Shown one piece after another: positions 50,381 through 58,044 of a stretch of 64,000 nt of DNA. Both the position numbers and the translations under genes were made by a program. The notes under the pieces were generated by a model. That model ran no database searches and was not told where the DNA came from. It worked only from the letters and a program-made list of their open reading frames with translations. Origin of the DNA: Amycolatopsis acididurans (GTDB lineage: Bacteria; Actinomycetota; Actinomycetes; Mycobacteriales; Pseudonocardiaceae); assembly GCF_012328925.1 (NCBI RefSeq), contig NZ_JAAXLS010000006.1:62001-126000 (forward strand). The letters are read 5' to 3'. Each line of letters opens with the position of its first letter. Positions within the stretch are counted from its first letter, which is position 1.

Positions 50381-51550
50381 ATGACCGTGGACACTTCCGA
50401 AGAAGGCCCAGCCGCCTTGCGCGGCGGTGCGGAGGCCGGAGCGCTCGCCGTCGAGGCGGCGGTCAAGGCAGGCGAGGCGGTACTGGCCAGACGTTTCGGC
50501 AGCGCGATCTCCCTGGTCGCGCCCGAGGTACTGGCCGGAAGCGGGCCGGCGACGGTGGTCCGGGCCCGGATCGCCACCTCGCCCTTCGGGCTGCCCCGAA
50601 CCCTGGTGATCAAGCATTATCCCGAGCTGCCCGGCAAGCGCAAGCCGGATCCCTTCGCCCAGGAAGCCGTCAGCTACCAGCTGTTCGCCGCGCTCTCGGC
50701 CGAGGAGCGGATGTGCCCCGAGCTGTTCGCGCACGACGGCGGGCACCGCGTCATCGTCATCGAGGACCTCGGCGGCGCCCCGACCCTGCAGGACAAACTG
50801 GCCGGATCGGACGCCCGCGCGGCGGAGCGTTCGCTGCTGTCGTGGGCCCGCTCGCTCGGCCGCCTGCATGCCACCACCGCGGGCCGTGAGGCCGATTTCG
50901 ACGCGCTGCTGCGCCGGCTGGGCGGGCCGGTCAAGCAGGAGCAGCTCGAGCCGGCCACGGTGTGCGGGCGGCTGCCCGGCCTGCTGGCCGACGCGCTCGG
51001 CGTCGACACCCCCGAACCGGTTCGGAAGTTCGCCGGCCACGTCTGCGAGCGTGTCACCTCGCTGTCCTACCGCGCGTTCAGTCCCGTCGACCTCAGCCCG
51101 GACAACAACCTGGTGACCAGCGGCGGGGTGCGGTTTCTCGACTTCGAACGCGGCCGGGTGCGCAACGCGCTGATCGACGCGGCGCACCTGCGGGTGCCGT
51201 TCGCGTCGTGCGGCCGTCCCTTCGCGTTGCCCGCGGGTATGAGCGAGGCGATGATCGCGGCGTGGCGTGCCGAGGTGTCCGGGATGTGGCCGGGCCTGGC
51301 CGACAACGAGGTGCTCAACGCGCACCTGCTGGACCACCAGCTGCTGCTGGTCTGGGCCAAGACCTGGACCGCGCTCGGCGGGCACCCGGACAAACCCGCC
51401 GCGCTCGTCACGTGGTGGCGTGACCTGGCGCTGTACTCGGACCGGCAGGACGAGCCCGAGGTCGCCGCGCACGCGCGCAAGGTCGCCGACGCCCTGGATG
51501 CCCGCTTCGGACCTGGGCTGGAGTTGCCCTACTACGCCGCGTTCCGGTAA
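50381..51550 (+). CDS. Aminoglycoside phosphotransferase-fold kinase-like protein
   Basis: A 389-residue protein kinase-like fold: LVIKHYPELPGKRKPDPFAQEAVSYQLF (ATP-binding Lys and Glu), IVIEDLGG hinge, FSPVDLSPDNNLV where the catalytic HxD loop should be, and VRFLDFERGRV for the metal-binding Asp. The first catalytic loop has PVDLSPDNN rather than HGDLHPGN, so His is replaced by Pro; kinase activity is plausible but unproven. ATG 50381 is the natural start. Substrate unknown. Confidence 0.78.
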   Translation: MTVDTSEEGPAALRGGAEAGALAVEAAVKAGEAVLARRFGSAISLVAPEVLAGSGPATVVRARIATSPFGLPRTLVIKHYPELPGKRKPDPFAQEAVSYQLFAALSAEERMCPELFAHDGGHRVIVIEDLGGAPTLQDKLAGSDARAAERSLLSWARSLGRLHATTAGREADFDALLRRLGGPVKQEQLEPATVCGRLPGLLADALGVDTPEPVRKFAGHVCERVTSLSYRAFSPVDLSPDNNLVTSGGVRFLDFERGRVRNALIDAAHLRVPFASCGRPFALPAGMSEAMIAAWRAEVSGMWPGLADNEVLNAHLLDHQLLLVWAKTWTALGGHPDKPAALVTWWRDLALYSDRQDEPEVAAHARKVADALDARFGPGLELPYYAAFR

Positions 51551-51610
51551 TTCGTCCAGAGATCTCCACCTCGTTACCCGCGCATCACCGCTGGTGAGTG
51601 TCGATGCCCG

Positions 51611-52522
51611 ATGGTCTGTGGCGTGACCGCCCTCGAGCAGATCCCCTTGACCCAATCGATGCCACGGCGGGCCGAGCGGCTGGCCGTGCTCGGCGACTCC
51701 ACGGCTGTCGGCCTCGGCGATCCGGTGCCGGGCCGAGGCTGGCGTGGCGTCGGTCCCTTCGTCGCACACGCGCTGGGCATCGGTCCCGGCGGCTACCTCA
51801 ACGCGGCCTTCACCGGTGCGCGCATGGGCTGCGTCCGCACCGAGCAGCTGAAGCAGGCGCTGGCCCACCGGCCCGACGTCGCACTGGTCATCGTCGGCAT
51901 GAACGACACACTGCGGTCGGATTTCGACGCCGCCTCGATCGCCGCGGACCTGGAGCACGTCGTGACCACGCTGACGGAGCAGGGCACGATCGTGGTTCCG
52001 GTGCGTTTTCACGACCACAGCAGGGTGTTCCGGCTGCCCGGTTCGCTGGCGCGCGCGCTGCGTGCCCGGATCCTCGAGCTGAACGGCGCGATCGACGGGG
52101 TGGTCGCACGACACGGCATCCCGTGCCTCGACCTGGACGCGCTGCCGGGGGCCTACGAGCTGTCGTCGTGGAGCGTGGACCGGCTGCACCCGTCCGAGCT
52201 CGGGCACCGGATGCTCGCGCGGGGACTCACCGACCTGCTCGCCGAGACCGGGGTCGCGCTGGCGGAACCGGTCAGTCTGGTGTGTTCCGGCGGTATCAAG
52301 CCGCGCACCATCGACCACGTCGGATGGCTTGTGTTCAAAGGACTTCCGTGGTTGTGGCGGCGGGGGCGGGATTTCCTGCCCTACGCCTTCGCGATCATGG
52401 CGGCCTCGGCCAAGGAGTCCTATATCCACTGGCGTGACCAGCCCGCCCCGCCCCCACCAGCGCAAGGTTTGTCGGACCTGCCGATTACCGTGGAAGGGTG
52501 CAGGACGAACTCTTCACCGTAA
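51611..52522 (+). CDS. SGNH/GDSL hydrolase family protein
   Basis: A 303-residue esterase-like protein: block [14 protein letters not shown] with nucleophile Ser30, block [12 protein letters not shown], and block [12 protein letters not shown] with the catalytic Asp and His. No signal peptide, so it is probably cytoplasmic. Likely a lipase/esterase of unknown substrate. The start may be ATG 51611 or GTG 51623 in the same frame. Its end overlaps rarA by 25 bp. Confidence 0.86.
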   Translation: MVCGVTALEQIPLTQSMPRRAERLAVLGDSTAVGLGDPVPGRGWRGVGPFVAHALGIGPGGYLNAAFTGARMGCVRTEQLKQALAHRPDVALVIVGMNDTLRSDFDAASIAADLEHVVTTLTEQGTIVVPVRFHDHSRVFRLPGSLARALRARILELNGAIDGVVARHGIPCLDLDALPGAYELSSWSVDRLHPSELGHRMLARGLTDLLAETGVALAEPVSLVCSGGIKPRTIDHVGWLVFKGLPWLWRRGRDFLPYAFAIMAASAKESYIHWRDQPAPPPPAQGLSDLPITVEGCRTNSSP

Positions 52523-53880
52523 ATCCGGACGTGGCGCCTCCGCCGCCACCGGCCGAGGCGCCCGCTGAGCCGGTCATCCCGCCCGGCTCGCCGCTGGCCG
52601 TCCGGATGCGCCCGCGCACGCTGGACGAGGTGGTCGGCCAGCAGCACCTGCTGGGGGAGGGCGCGCCGTTGCGGCGGCTGGTCGAGGGCGCCGCACCCGC
52701 GTCGGTCCTGCTCTACGGCCCGCCCGGCACCGGCAAGACCACGCTGGCCAATCTCGTGTCCACCGCGACCGGCCGCCGCTTCGTCGCGCTCTCGGCGCTC
52801 TCGGCCGGGGTGAAGGAGGTACGCGGCGTCATCGAGGAGGCGCGGCGCAGGAGGCAGTACAACACCGAGAACACCGTGCTGTTCATCGACGAGGTGCACC
52901 GGTTTTCCAAGACGCAGCAGGACGCGTTGCTCGGCGCGGTCGAGAACCGCACGGTGCTGCTGGTGGCGGCCACCACCGAGAACCCGTCGTTCTCCATCGT
53001 TTCGCCGCTGCTGTCACGCTCGCTCGTGCTGCAGCTGCGCCCGCTGACCGACGAGGACGTGTGCGCGCTGATCCGGCGTGCGCTGGCCGACGAGCGCGGG
53101 CTCGGCGGCCAGCTGACGCTGACCGAGGAGGCGGAGGAGCACCTGATCCGGCTCGCCTCCGGGGACGCGCGTCGCGCGCTGACCGCACTGGAAGCGGCTG
53201 CCGACGCCGCGAGCGTCACCGAGCACCGCACGATCGACCTCGCCACCGTCGAGTCCACAGTGGACAAGGCCGCGGTGCGCTATGATCGCGACGGCGACCA
53301 GCACTACGACGTGATCAGCGCGTTCATCAAGTCGATCCGTGGGTCCGATGTGGACGCCGCGCTGCACTACCTGGCCCGGATGATCGAGGCGGGCGAGGAT
53401 CCGCGGTTCATCGCGCGGCGGCTGGTGGTGCACGCCAGCGAGGACATCGGAATGGCCGATCCGACGGCACTGCAGTCCGCGGTGGCGGCCGCGCACGCGG
53501 TGGCGTTCATCGGCATGCCGGAGGGGCGGCTCGCGCTCGCGCAGGCCACCGTGCATCTGGCGACGGCGCCCAAGTCCAACGCGGTGATCATGGGTATCGA
53601 CTCGGCGTTGTCGGACGTGCGGTCCGGCCGGATCGGCACCGTGCCGCCGCATCTGCGCGACGGCCACTACGCGGGCGCGGCCAAGCTGGGCAACGCGCAG
53701 GGCTACCGGTATCCGCACGACGTGCCCGAAGGCGTGCTGGCGCAGCAGTATCCGCCGGACGAACTCGTCGGCACGGACTACTACAACCCGACCCAGCGCG
53801 GCGCGGAACGCACACTCGCCGAGCGGGTGCCGCGCCTGCGCCGCACGATCCGCGACGAGGGCCGCGAGCGCAGCGTATAA
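52498..53880 (+). CDS. rarA: Replication-associated recombination protein A (RarA/MgsA AAA+ ATPase)
   Basis: A 460-residue clamp-loader-like AAA+ ATPase: [23 protein letters not shown], Walker [10 protein letters not shown], Walker [18 protein letters not shown], sensor 1 ATTENPSF, and the C-terminal tetramerisation domain ([38 protein letters not shown]). RarA acts at stalled forks. GTG start inside the end of the SGNH gene. Confidence 0.95.
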   Translation: MQDELFTVNPDVAPPPPPAEAPAEPVIPPGSPLAVRMRPRTLDEVVGQQHLLGEGAPLRRLVEGAAPASVLLYGPPGTGKTTLANLVSTATGRRFVALSALSAGVKEVRGVIEEARRRRQYNTENTVLFIDEVHRFSKTQQDALLGAVENRTVLLVAATTENPSFSIVSPLLSRSLVLQLRPLTDEDVCALIRRALADERGLGGQLTLTEEAEEHLIRLASGDARRALTALEAAADAASVTEHRTIDLATVESTVDKAAVRYDRDGDQHYDVISAFIKSIRGSDVDAALHYLARMIEAGEDPRFIARRLVVHASEDIGMADPTALQSAVAAAHAVAFIGMPEGRLALAQATVHLATAPKSNAVIMGIDSALSDVRSGRIGTVPPHLRDGHYAGAAKLGNAQGYRYPHDVPEGVLAQQYPPDELVGTDYYNPTQRGAERTLAERVPRLRRTIRDEGRERSV

Positions 53881-53884
53881 CGGC

Positions 53885-54508
53885 CTATACGCCAAGTCGT
53901 CCGGCGAGCACGTCCCGGCCCGGCCCGTCCAGCTCGCCGACCGCGTGACCGCGGCCGGCGATCGCCATGAGGAGGGCCTCCCCGGGGCCGCGCAGTTCGG
54001 GCCCGCGGCCCGCGCTCCAGCCGACGTCCGTGGCGACCAAACGCAGGCCGCGTGCCCGCCAGAACGCTCCGATGGGCGGTGCGATCCGGGCGAAACCCAG
54101 GGCCGCGCGCAGCCTCGGTTCCGGGATCTGCCGGGGCAGGCCGAGCGGCCGGCGGATGTCCTGCTGGTGGATCAGTGCGTCCAGCAGAGCGATGCGCGAG
54201 CCGAACGCTGCCGTCAGTCCTCGCGGCTCCCGGAAACGCCGCAGCAGTTCGATCAGTTCTCGCGGTTCGCGGACGGTGTACTCGGCCGTGCCCACCCCGT
54301 TGACGCCGCCCAGGGTGAACCGGCCGCGCGCGAACCGGGAGAGCAGTGCGCGCCCGCCGAGCTCGTCGTAGCTGATCACGTGCGCCACCACGTCGCGCAC
54401 GGACCAGCCGGTGCACAGGCTGGGTTCCCGCCATTGTTCCGGTGCCAGCGTGTCCAGGAACGCGGCGAAGTCCTCGCGCTCGCCGATCGCCAGCCGCTTG
54501 GTGTCCAT
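53885..54508 (-). CDS. DinB-fold maleylpyruvate isomerase-like, mycothiol-dependent protein
   Basis: A 207-residue four-helix protein: PSLCTGWSVRDVVAHVISYDELGG with the first metal His, and LLDALIHQQDIRRPLGLP with the others; the C-terminal MDMPI-type region ends VGELDGPGRDVLAGRLG. This is the TIGR03083/maleylpyruvate isomerase N-terminal family, usually mycothiol-linked; substrate unknown. It is convergent with rarA (4-bp gap) and lies 9 bp after the QueA-like gene, so it may be its operon mate. Confidence 0.87.
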   Translation of the reverse strand: MDTKRLAIGEREDFAAFLDTLAPEQWREPSLCTGWSVRDVVAHVISYDELGGRALLSRFARGRFTLGGVNGVGTAEYTVREPRELIELLRRFREPRGLTAAFGSRIALLDALIHQQDIRRPLGLPRQIPEPRLRAALGFARIAPPIGAFWRARGLRLVATDVGWSAGRGPELRGPGEALLMAIAGRGHAVGELDGPGRDVLAGRLGV

Positions 54509-54517
54509 GGCCGGACA

Positions 54518-55546
54518 TCATGGCAGGAACAACGTCGAATCGCCGAACTCGTGCCACAGGTAGCGGCGTTCGACGGCCGCGTCGTACGCGGTCTTGACCA
54601 GCCCGTTCCCCGCGACCGCTTCGAGCAGCGACAGATGGCTCGCCTCTGGTGCGTGCAGTCCGGTGACCAGCCCGGACACCACCCGCGCCGGCCGATCCGG
54701 GCCGAGCACGAGATTCGTCCACCCGCTCGCGAGGCGCACGCTCGCGTCGGGGCGTGCGGCGCTTTCCAGCGCCCGGACGACGGTCGTGCCGACCGCGACG
54801 ACGCGGCCCCCGGCGGCCCGCACCACGTCCACCAGCCGCGCCGTCGCGGCGGGGACCAGAAACCGTTCCGCCGTCGGGGGTTCGTGCAGTTCCGGGCTGG
54901 ACACCCCGGCGTGCAGCACGATCGGCGCGACGATCACGCCCCGCGCCATCAGCCGCACCAGCAACGGCTCGGTGAACGGCCGTCCGGCGCTGGCCATCTC
55001 GGCGCTGCCCGGTTCGGTCGCGTACACCGTCTGGTAATCGCCCAGTGGGTAGCGTCCGGCGAGGTAGCCGTACCCGATCGGGCGGCCGTGCTCGGGCAGG
55101 TACCGCTGCGCGGAGACCGCGGGGGTGACCGTCGCCCGCCACAGGCGCGAGGTCGTCGTGGCCGGATCCGGGTACGGTTCGGCCAGCCGCAGCGTCACAG
55201 CGCCCGGCAGGTCGAACTCGTCGCCTTCGCGCACGGTCTGGTCGGGACCGCTCGCGTCGGGCAGCCGGATCTCGACCACCCAGTCGCCGTTGTCCAGCGG
55301 CGTCGACACGTGCACAGGTGCGCGTCTTCCGCCTGCCCGCCGCGCGTCCACCGCGGCCGGCAGGGTCGCCGAGGTGTTGACGACGACGAGATCGCCGGGT
55401 TCGAGTTCGCCGGGCAGGTCGTGGAAATGCTTGTGTGCCACCGCGTCCGGCCGCGCGACGAGCAAGCGCACCCCGTCGCGCGAAAGCCCTCTGCGTTCCG
55501 GCGGGCTGCCCGCCTCGCTTTCCGGCGGCAGGGTGAACCGGATCAT
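54518..55546 (-). CDS. QueA-like S-adenosylmethionine:tRNA ribosyltransferase-isomerase
   Basis: A 342-residue protein colinear with QueA: GDLVVVNTSATLPAAVDARR, PIGYGYLAGRYPLGDYQTVYATEPGSAEMASAGRPFTEPLL, ALESAARPDASV, and VVSGLVTGLHAPEASHLSLLEA. QueA transfers the ribosyl part of SAM to 7-aminomethyl-7-deazaguanine in tRNA during queuosine synthesis. No other queuosine gene is in the window. The segment where QueA normally reads GRPVAAPTAGLHF is altered (GYGYLAGRYPLGDYQTVYATEPGSAEMA-like), so activity on tRNA is uncertain. Its start overlaps the SDR gene by 4 bp. Confidence 0.8.
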   Translation of the reverse strand: MIRFTLPPESEAGSPPERRGLSRDGVRLLVARPDAVAHKHFHDLPGELEPGDLVVVNTSATLPAAVDARRAGGRRAPVHVSTPLDNGDWVVEIRLPDASGPDQTVREGDEFDLPGAVTLRLAEPYPDPATTTSRLWRATVTPAVSAQRYLPEHGRPIGYGYLAGRYPLGDYQTVYATEPGSAEMASAGRPFTEPLLVRLMARGVIVAPIVLHAGVSSPELHEPPTAERFLVPAATARLVDVVRAAGGRVVAVGTTVVRALESAARPDASVRLASGWTNLVLGPDRPARVVSGLVTGLHAPEASHLSLLEAVAGNGLVKTAYDAAVERRYLWHEFGDSTLFLP

Positions 55547-56235
55547 GCCGGCACCTCGGTCGCCAGATCGGCCGCGCGGTACCGGCCGCTGGGCAGGTCG
55601 CCCTCGATCAGCCGGAGCAGCGCGGGAACGACCGTTTCGGGTGCGGGCCGGTCGGAGATGTCCTCGCCGGGGAAGGCCTGCTGGTGCAGGTCGGTGTTCA
55701 TGTCGCCGGGGTCGCAGGCGTAGACGCGCAGGTCCGGTTCCTCGGCGGCGAGGATCGCGGTGAGCTGGTCGAGTGCGGCTTTCGAGGAGCCGTAGCCGCC
55801 CCAGCCCTCGTACGGTTCGACGGCGGCGTCGGAGGTGATGTCGATGATCCGGCCGTGCCGCGCGCGCAGCCCGGGCAGCAGGGCCTGGATCAGCGCGAGT
55901 GGTGCGATCGTGTTGACGGCGTAGACGTGTTCGAGTATGCCGAGTGGGTAGTCCCTCAGATGTGGTTGTGGACTCGGGCCGAGCACACTGGCGTTGTTCA
56001 CCAGCAGGTCGACGCGGTCGGCGGCGGCTTCGGCGAGGTGACGCCGATGTCGCGGATCGGCGATGTCGCCGGGAATGCGAGTGAGGTTGGGCAGGTCGAG
56101 GGCGGCGGTCAGCCGGGCGCCGTCGCGCGCGTCGGCGATGATGTGCCAGCCGCGGGCGGACAGTTGCCTGGTCAATGCCAGGCCGAGACCGCGGGAGGCG
56201 CCGGTGACGACCGCGGTCGGTGTGTCGGTTCGCAT
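55543..56235 (-). CDS. Short-chain dehydrogenase/reductase
   Basis: A 230-residue classical SDR: cofactor motif VVTGASRGLGLALT, NNAS (LLVNNASVLG), and the catalytic Ser-Tyr-Lys as ITSDAAVEPYEGWGGYGSSKAAL with YGSSK. Substrate unknown. ATG 56235 lies 6 bp beyond a CATGCT -10, so the message may be leaderless. First gene of an SDR-QueA-like-(DinB) operon behind a SoxR/MerR-type promoter. Confidence 0.92.
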   Translation of the reverse strand: MRTDTPTAVVTGASRGLGLALTRQLSARGWHIIADARDGARLTAALDLPNLTRIPGDIADPRHRRHLAEAAADRVDLLVNNASVLGPSPQPHLRDYPLGILEHVYAVNTIAPLALIQALLPGLRARHGRIIDITSDAAVEPYEGWGGYGSSKAALDQLTAILAAEEPDLRVYACDPGDMNTDLHQQAFPGEDISDRPAPETVVPALLRLIEGDLPSGRYRAADLATEVPA

Positions 56236-56241
56236 GTGGCC

Positions 56242-56272
56242 AGCATGAAACCTCTAGTTAACTTGAGGTCAA
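56242..56272 (-). promoter_or_regulatory. SoxR/MerR-type promoter and operator
   Basis: On the minus strand TTGACC (56272-56267), a 19-bp spacer and CATGCT (56247-56242) form a promoter with the long spacer typical of MerR-family control. The spacer holds CCTCTAGTTAACTTGAGG (56251-56268), which differs at one base from the E. coli SoxR box and extends to a 20-bp dyad. Start point predicted at the SDR ATG. Confidence 0.75.
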
Positions 56273-56285
56273 GGAGGAGTTGCAG

Positions 56286-57134
56286 ATGACGACTGTGGCC
56301 GTGCTCGGAACGGGGATCATGGGCCTGCCGATGGCGCGGAACCTGATCGGTGCGGGTTTCGACGTCCGCGCGTGGAATCGCACGGCCGAGAAGGCCCGTC
56401 CCTTGGCAGAACAGGGCGCGCACGTGTGCGAGTCGCCCGCCGACGCGGTACGCGACGCCGACTTCGTGGTGACCATGCTCGCCGACGGGCCCACCGTGCA
56501 CGAGGTCGTTTCGTCCGTTGTGGACGCCCTGCCCGATGACGCCGTGTGGGTGCAGACCAGCACCGTGGGCCTGGAGTGGACCGGGAAACTCGCCGAGCTG
56601 GCCGACAAGGCCGGTGTGTCCTTTGTGGATGCTCCGGTGCTGGGCACGAAACAGCCCGCGGAGCAAGGAAAGCTCGTCGTGCTCGGGTCGGGTGCCGACG
56701 AGTTGCAGGAGAAGTGCCGGCCGGTGTTCGACGCGATCGGCGCGCGCACGATCTGGGTGGGCCCGGCCGGTGCCGGGAGCAAGCTGAAGCTCGTGTCGAA
56801 CGCGTGGGTGCTGGCGCTGACCAACGGCACGGCCGAAAGCATCGGGCTCGCCGAGACGCTGGGGCTGGACCCGAAGCTGTTCCTCGAGGCCATCAGCGGC
56901 GGATCGCTGGACGTGCCCTACGCCCACCTGAAGGGCGGCGCGATGATCGAGGGCGAGTACCCGCTGAGCTTCCCGACCAAGCACGCCGCCAAGGACGCGC
57001 AGCTCGTCCTGGACGCCGCGAAGGGCACGATCGACCTCGGCGCCGTCCAGGCCGCGCTCACCCACCTGAAGGCGGCGGCCTCGGCGGGCCACGGCGACGA
57101 GGACATGGCCACGATCTACTACGGCCTGCGCTGA
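56286..57134 (+). CDS. NAD(P)-dependent oxidoreductase, 3-hydroxyisobutyrate dehydrogenase-like
   Basis: A 282-residue beta-hydroxyacid dehydrogenase: VAVLGTGIMGLPMARNL, the substrate loop FVDAPVLGTKQPAEQGKL, and the catalytic Lys region GAGSKLKLVSNAWVLALTNGTAE. ATG 56286 follows AAGGAGGAG. It is divergent from the SDR gene and shares the intergenic SoxR-like dyad, although no clear promoter faces this gene. Substrate unknown (glyoxylate/succinic semialdehyde reductases are relatives). Confidence 0.92.
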   Translation: MTTVAVLGTGIMGLPMARNLIGAGFDVRAWNRTAEKARPLAEQGAHVCESPADAVRDADFVVTMLADGPTVHEVVSSVVDALPDDAVWVQTSTVGLEWTGKLAELADKAGVSFVDAPVLGTKQPAEQGKLVVLGSGADELQEKCRPVFDAIGARTIWVGPAGAGSKLKLVSNAWVLALTNGTAESIGLAETLGLDPKLFLEAISGGSLDVPYAHLKGGAMIEGEYPLSFPTKHAAKDAQLVLDAAKGTIDLGAVQAALTHLKAAASAGHGDEDMATIYYGLR

Positions 57135-57138
57135 CCAG

Positions 57139-57190
57139 CCGTGAGGGACGCCCCTCACGGCGCGTACGACCGCGAGGGGGTCCCTCACGG
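57139..57190 (+). terminator. GTGAGGG repeat hairpin after the dehydrogenase gene
   Basis: CCGTGAGGG (57139-57147) and its complement (57152-57160) form a 9-bp hairpin with a 4-nt loop; a third copy, GGGGGTCCCTCACGG, follows at 57176-57190 and can pair with the first instead. It starts 4 bp past the stop codon and is related to the repeat at 20617-20670. Alternative pairings suggest degeneration from the longer form. Confidence 0.6.
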
Positions 57191-57280
57191 CACGCGGGGG
57201 ACGGGGCCGACCGGCCGGTAGCGGCGGAGCACGGTAGCCTGACCGGCACATTCGTGCCGCCGAAACAACGAGGAGGGGCC

Positions 57281-57688
57281 GTGTCGGCAGGGCAGATCGC
57301 CGCGCTGATCGCCGCCGGGGCATTCGTGCTGCTAGTGCTGCTGCTGGCGATCCCATTGATCAAGCTCGGCCGCACGCTGGACGAAGCGACGATCGCGATC
57401 CGCAAGGCGCACGAGAACACCGATCCGCTGCTGATCGGTGCCAACGACACCATCACGCACGTCAACACCCAGCTCGAACGGGTCGACGGGATCACCGCCA
57501 ACGCGCAGGCGGTCAGCGGCAACGTCTCGGCTCTCAGTTCGGTCTTCACCGCGACGCTGGGCGGCCCGCTGGTCAAGACGGCGGCCTTCTCCTACGGCGT
57601 GAGCAAGGCGATCCGCGCCCGCCGCAAGGCCAAGGAGGGCCCGGAGGGCAAGCACTCGCGCCGCGGCAAGAAGGGCGCCAAGTCGTGA
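57281..57688 (+). CDS. DUF948 domain-containing membrane protein
   Basis: A 135-residue protein with one N-terminal membrane helix (IAALIAAGAFVLLVLLLAIPLIKLG), a DUF948 helical region (RTLDEATIAIRKAHENTDPLLIGANDTITHVNTQLERVDGITANAQAVSGNVSALSSVF, residues 30-92) and a basic tail. GTG 57281 follows GAGGAGGGG. It is coupled to the next gene by a GTGA overlap and precedes alaS, a constant order in actinobacteria. Role unknown, perhaps envelope. Confidence 0.88.
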   Translation: MSAGQIAALIAAGAFVLLVLLLAIPLIKLGRTLDEATIAIRKAHENTDPLLIGANDTITHVNTQLERVDGITANAQAVSGNVSALSSVFTATLGGPLVKTAAFSYGVSKAIRARRKAKEGPEGKHSRRGKKGAKS

Positions 57689-57987
57689 AGCGGCTATTCT
57701 GGCTGGGTGTGGGCGTCGCGACGGGCGTCGCCCTGACCCGCAAGGCAGGCAAAACCGCTCGTCAGGCCACACCGGCGGGGCTAGCCTCGAATCTGGGTGA
57801 CGCCGTGTCGGAACTGGCGGGCGCCATCGGTTCGTTCGGCGCCGACGTGCGAGCCGGAATGAGCGAGCGGGAGCAGGAGTTACGTGACGTGGTAGAGCAG
57901 CGGACCGCGACGCCGCGTGCGGCCGAGGGCCGGCACGCCGCCGTTGCGCGCCCCCGTCCGGCGCGAGCGCGCCGGGCGGAGAGCTGA
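57685..57987 (+). CDS. DUF6167 family protein
   Basis: A 100-residue protein: KRLFWLGVGVATGVALTRKAGKTARQATPAGLASNLGDAVSELAGAIGSFGADVRAGMSEREQELRDV, then an Arg/Ala-rich tail. This is the DUF6167 type found between DUF948 and alaS. One weak N-terminal hydrophobic helix. Function unknown. GTG start overlapping the upstream stop. Confidence 0.85.
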   Translation: MKRLFWLGVGVATGVALTRKAGKTARQATPAGLASNLGDAVSELAGAIGSFGADVRAGMSEREQELRDVVEQRTATPRAAEGRHAAVARPRPARARRAES

Positions 57988-58044
57988 CCGCGCTCTCCGC
58001 CGTCGCCGTACCCACACCAAGGCGCCCAGCTCAAGGAAAGATCA

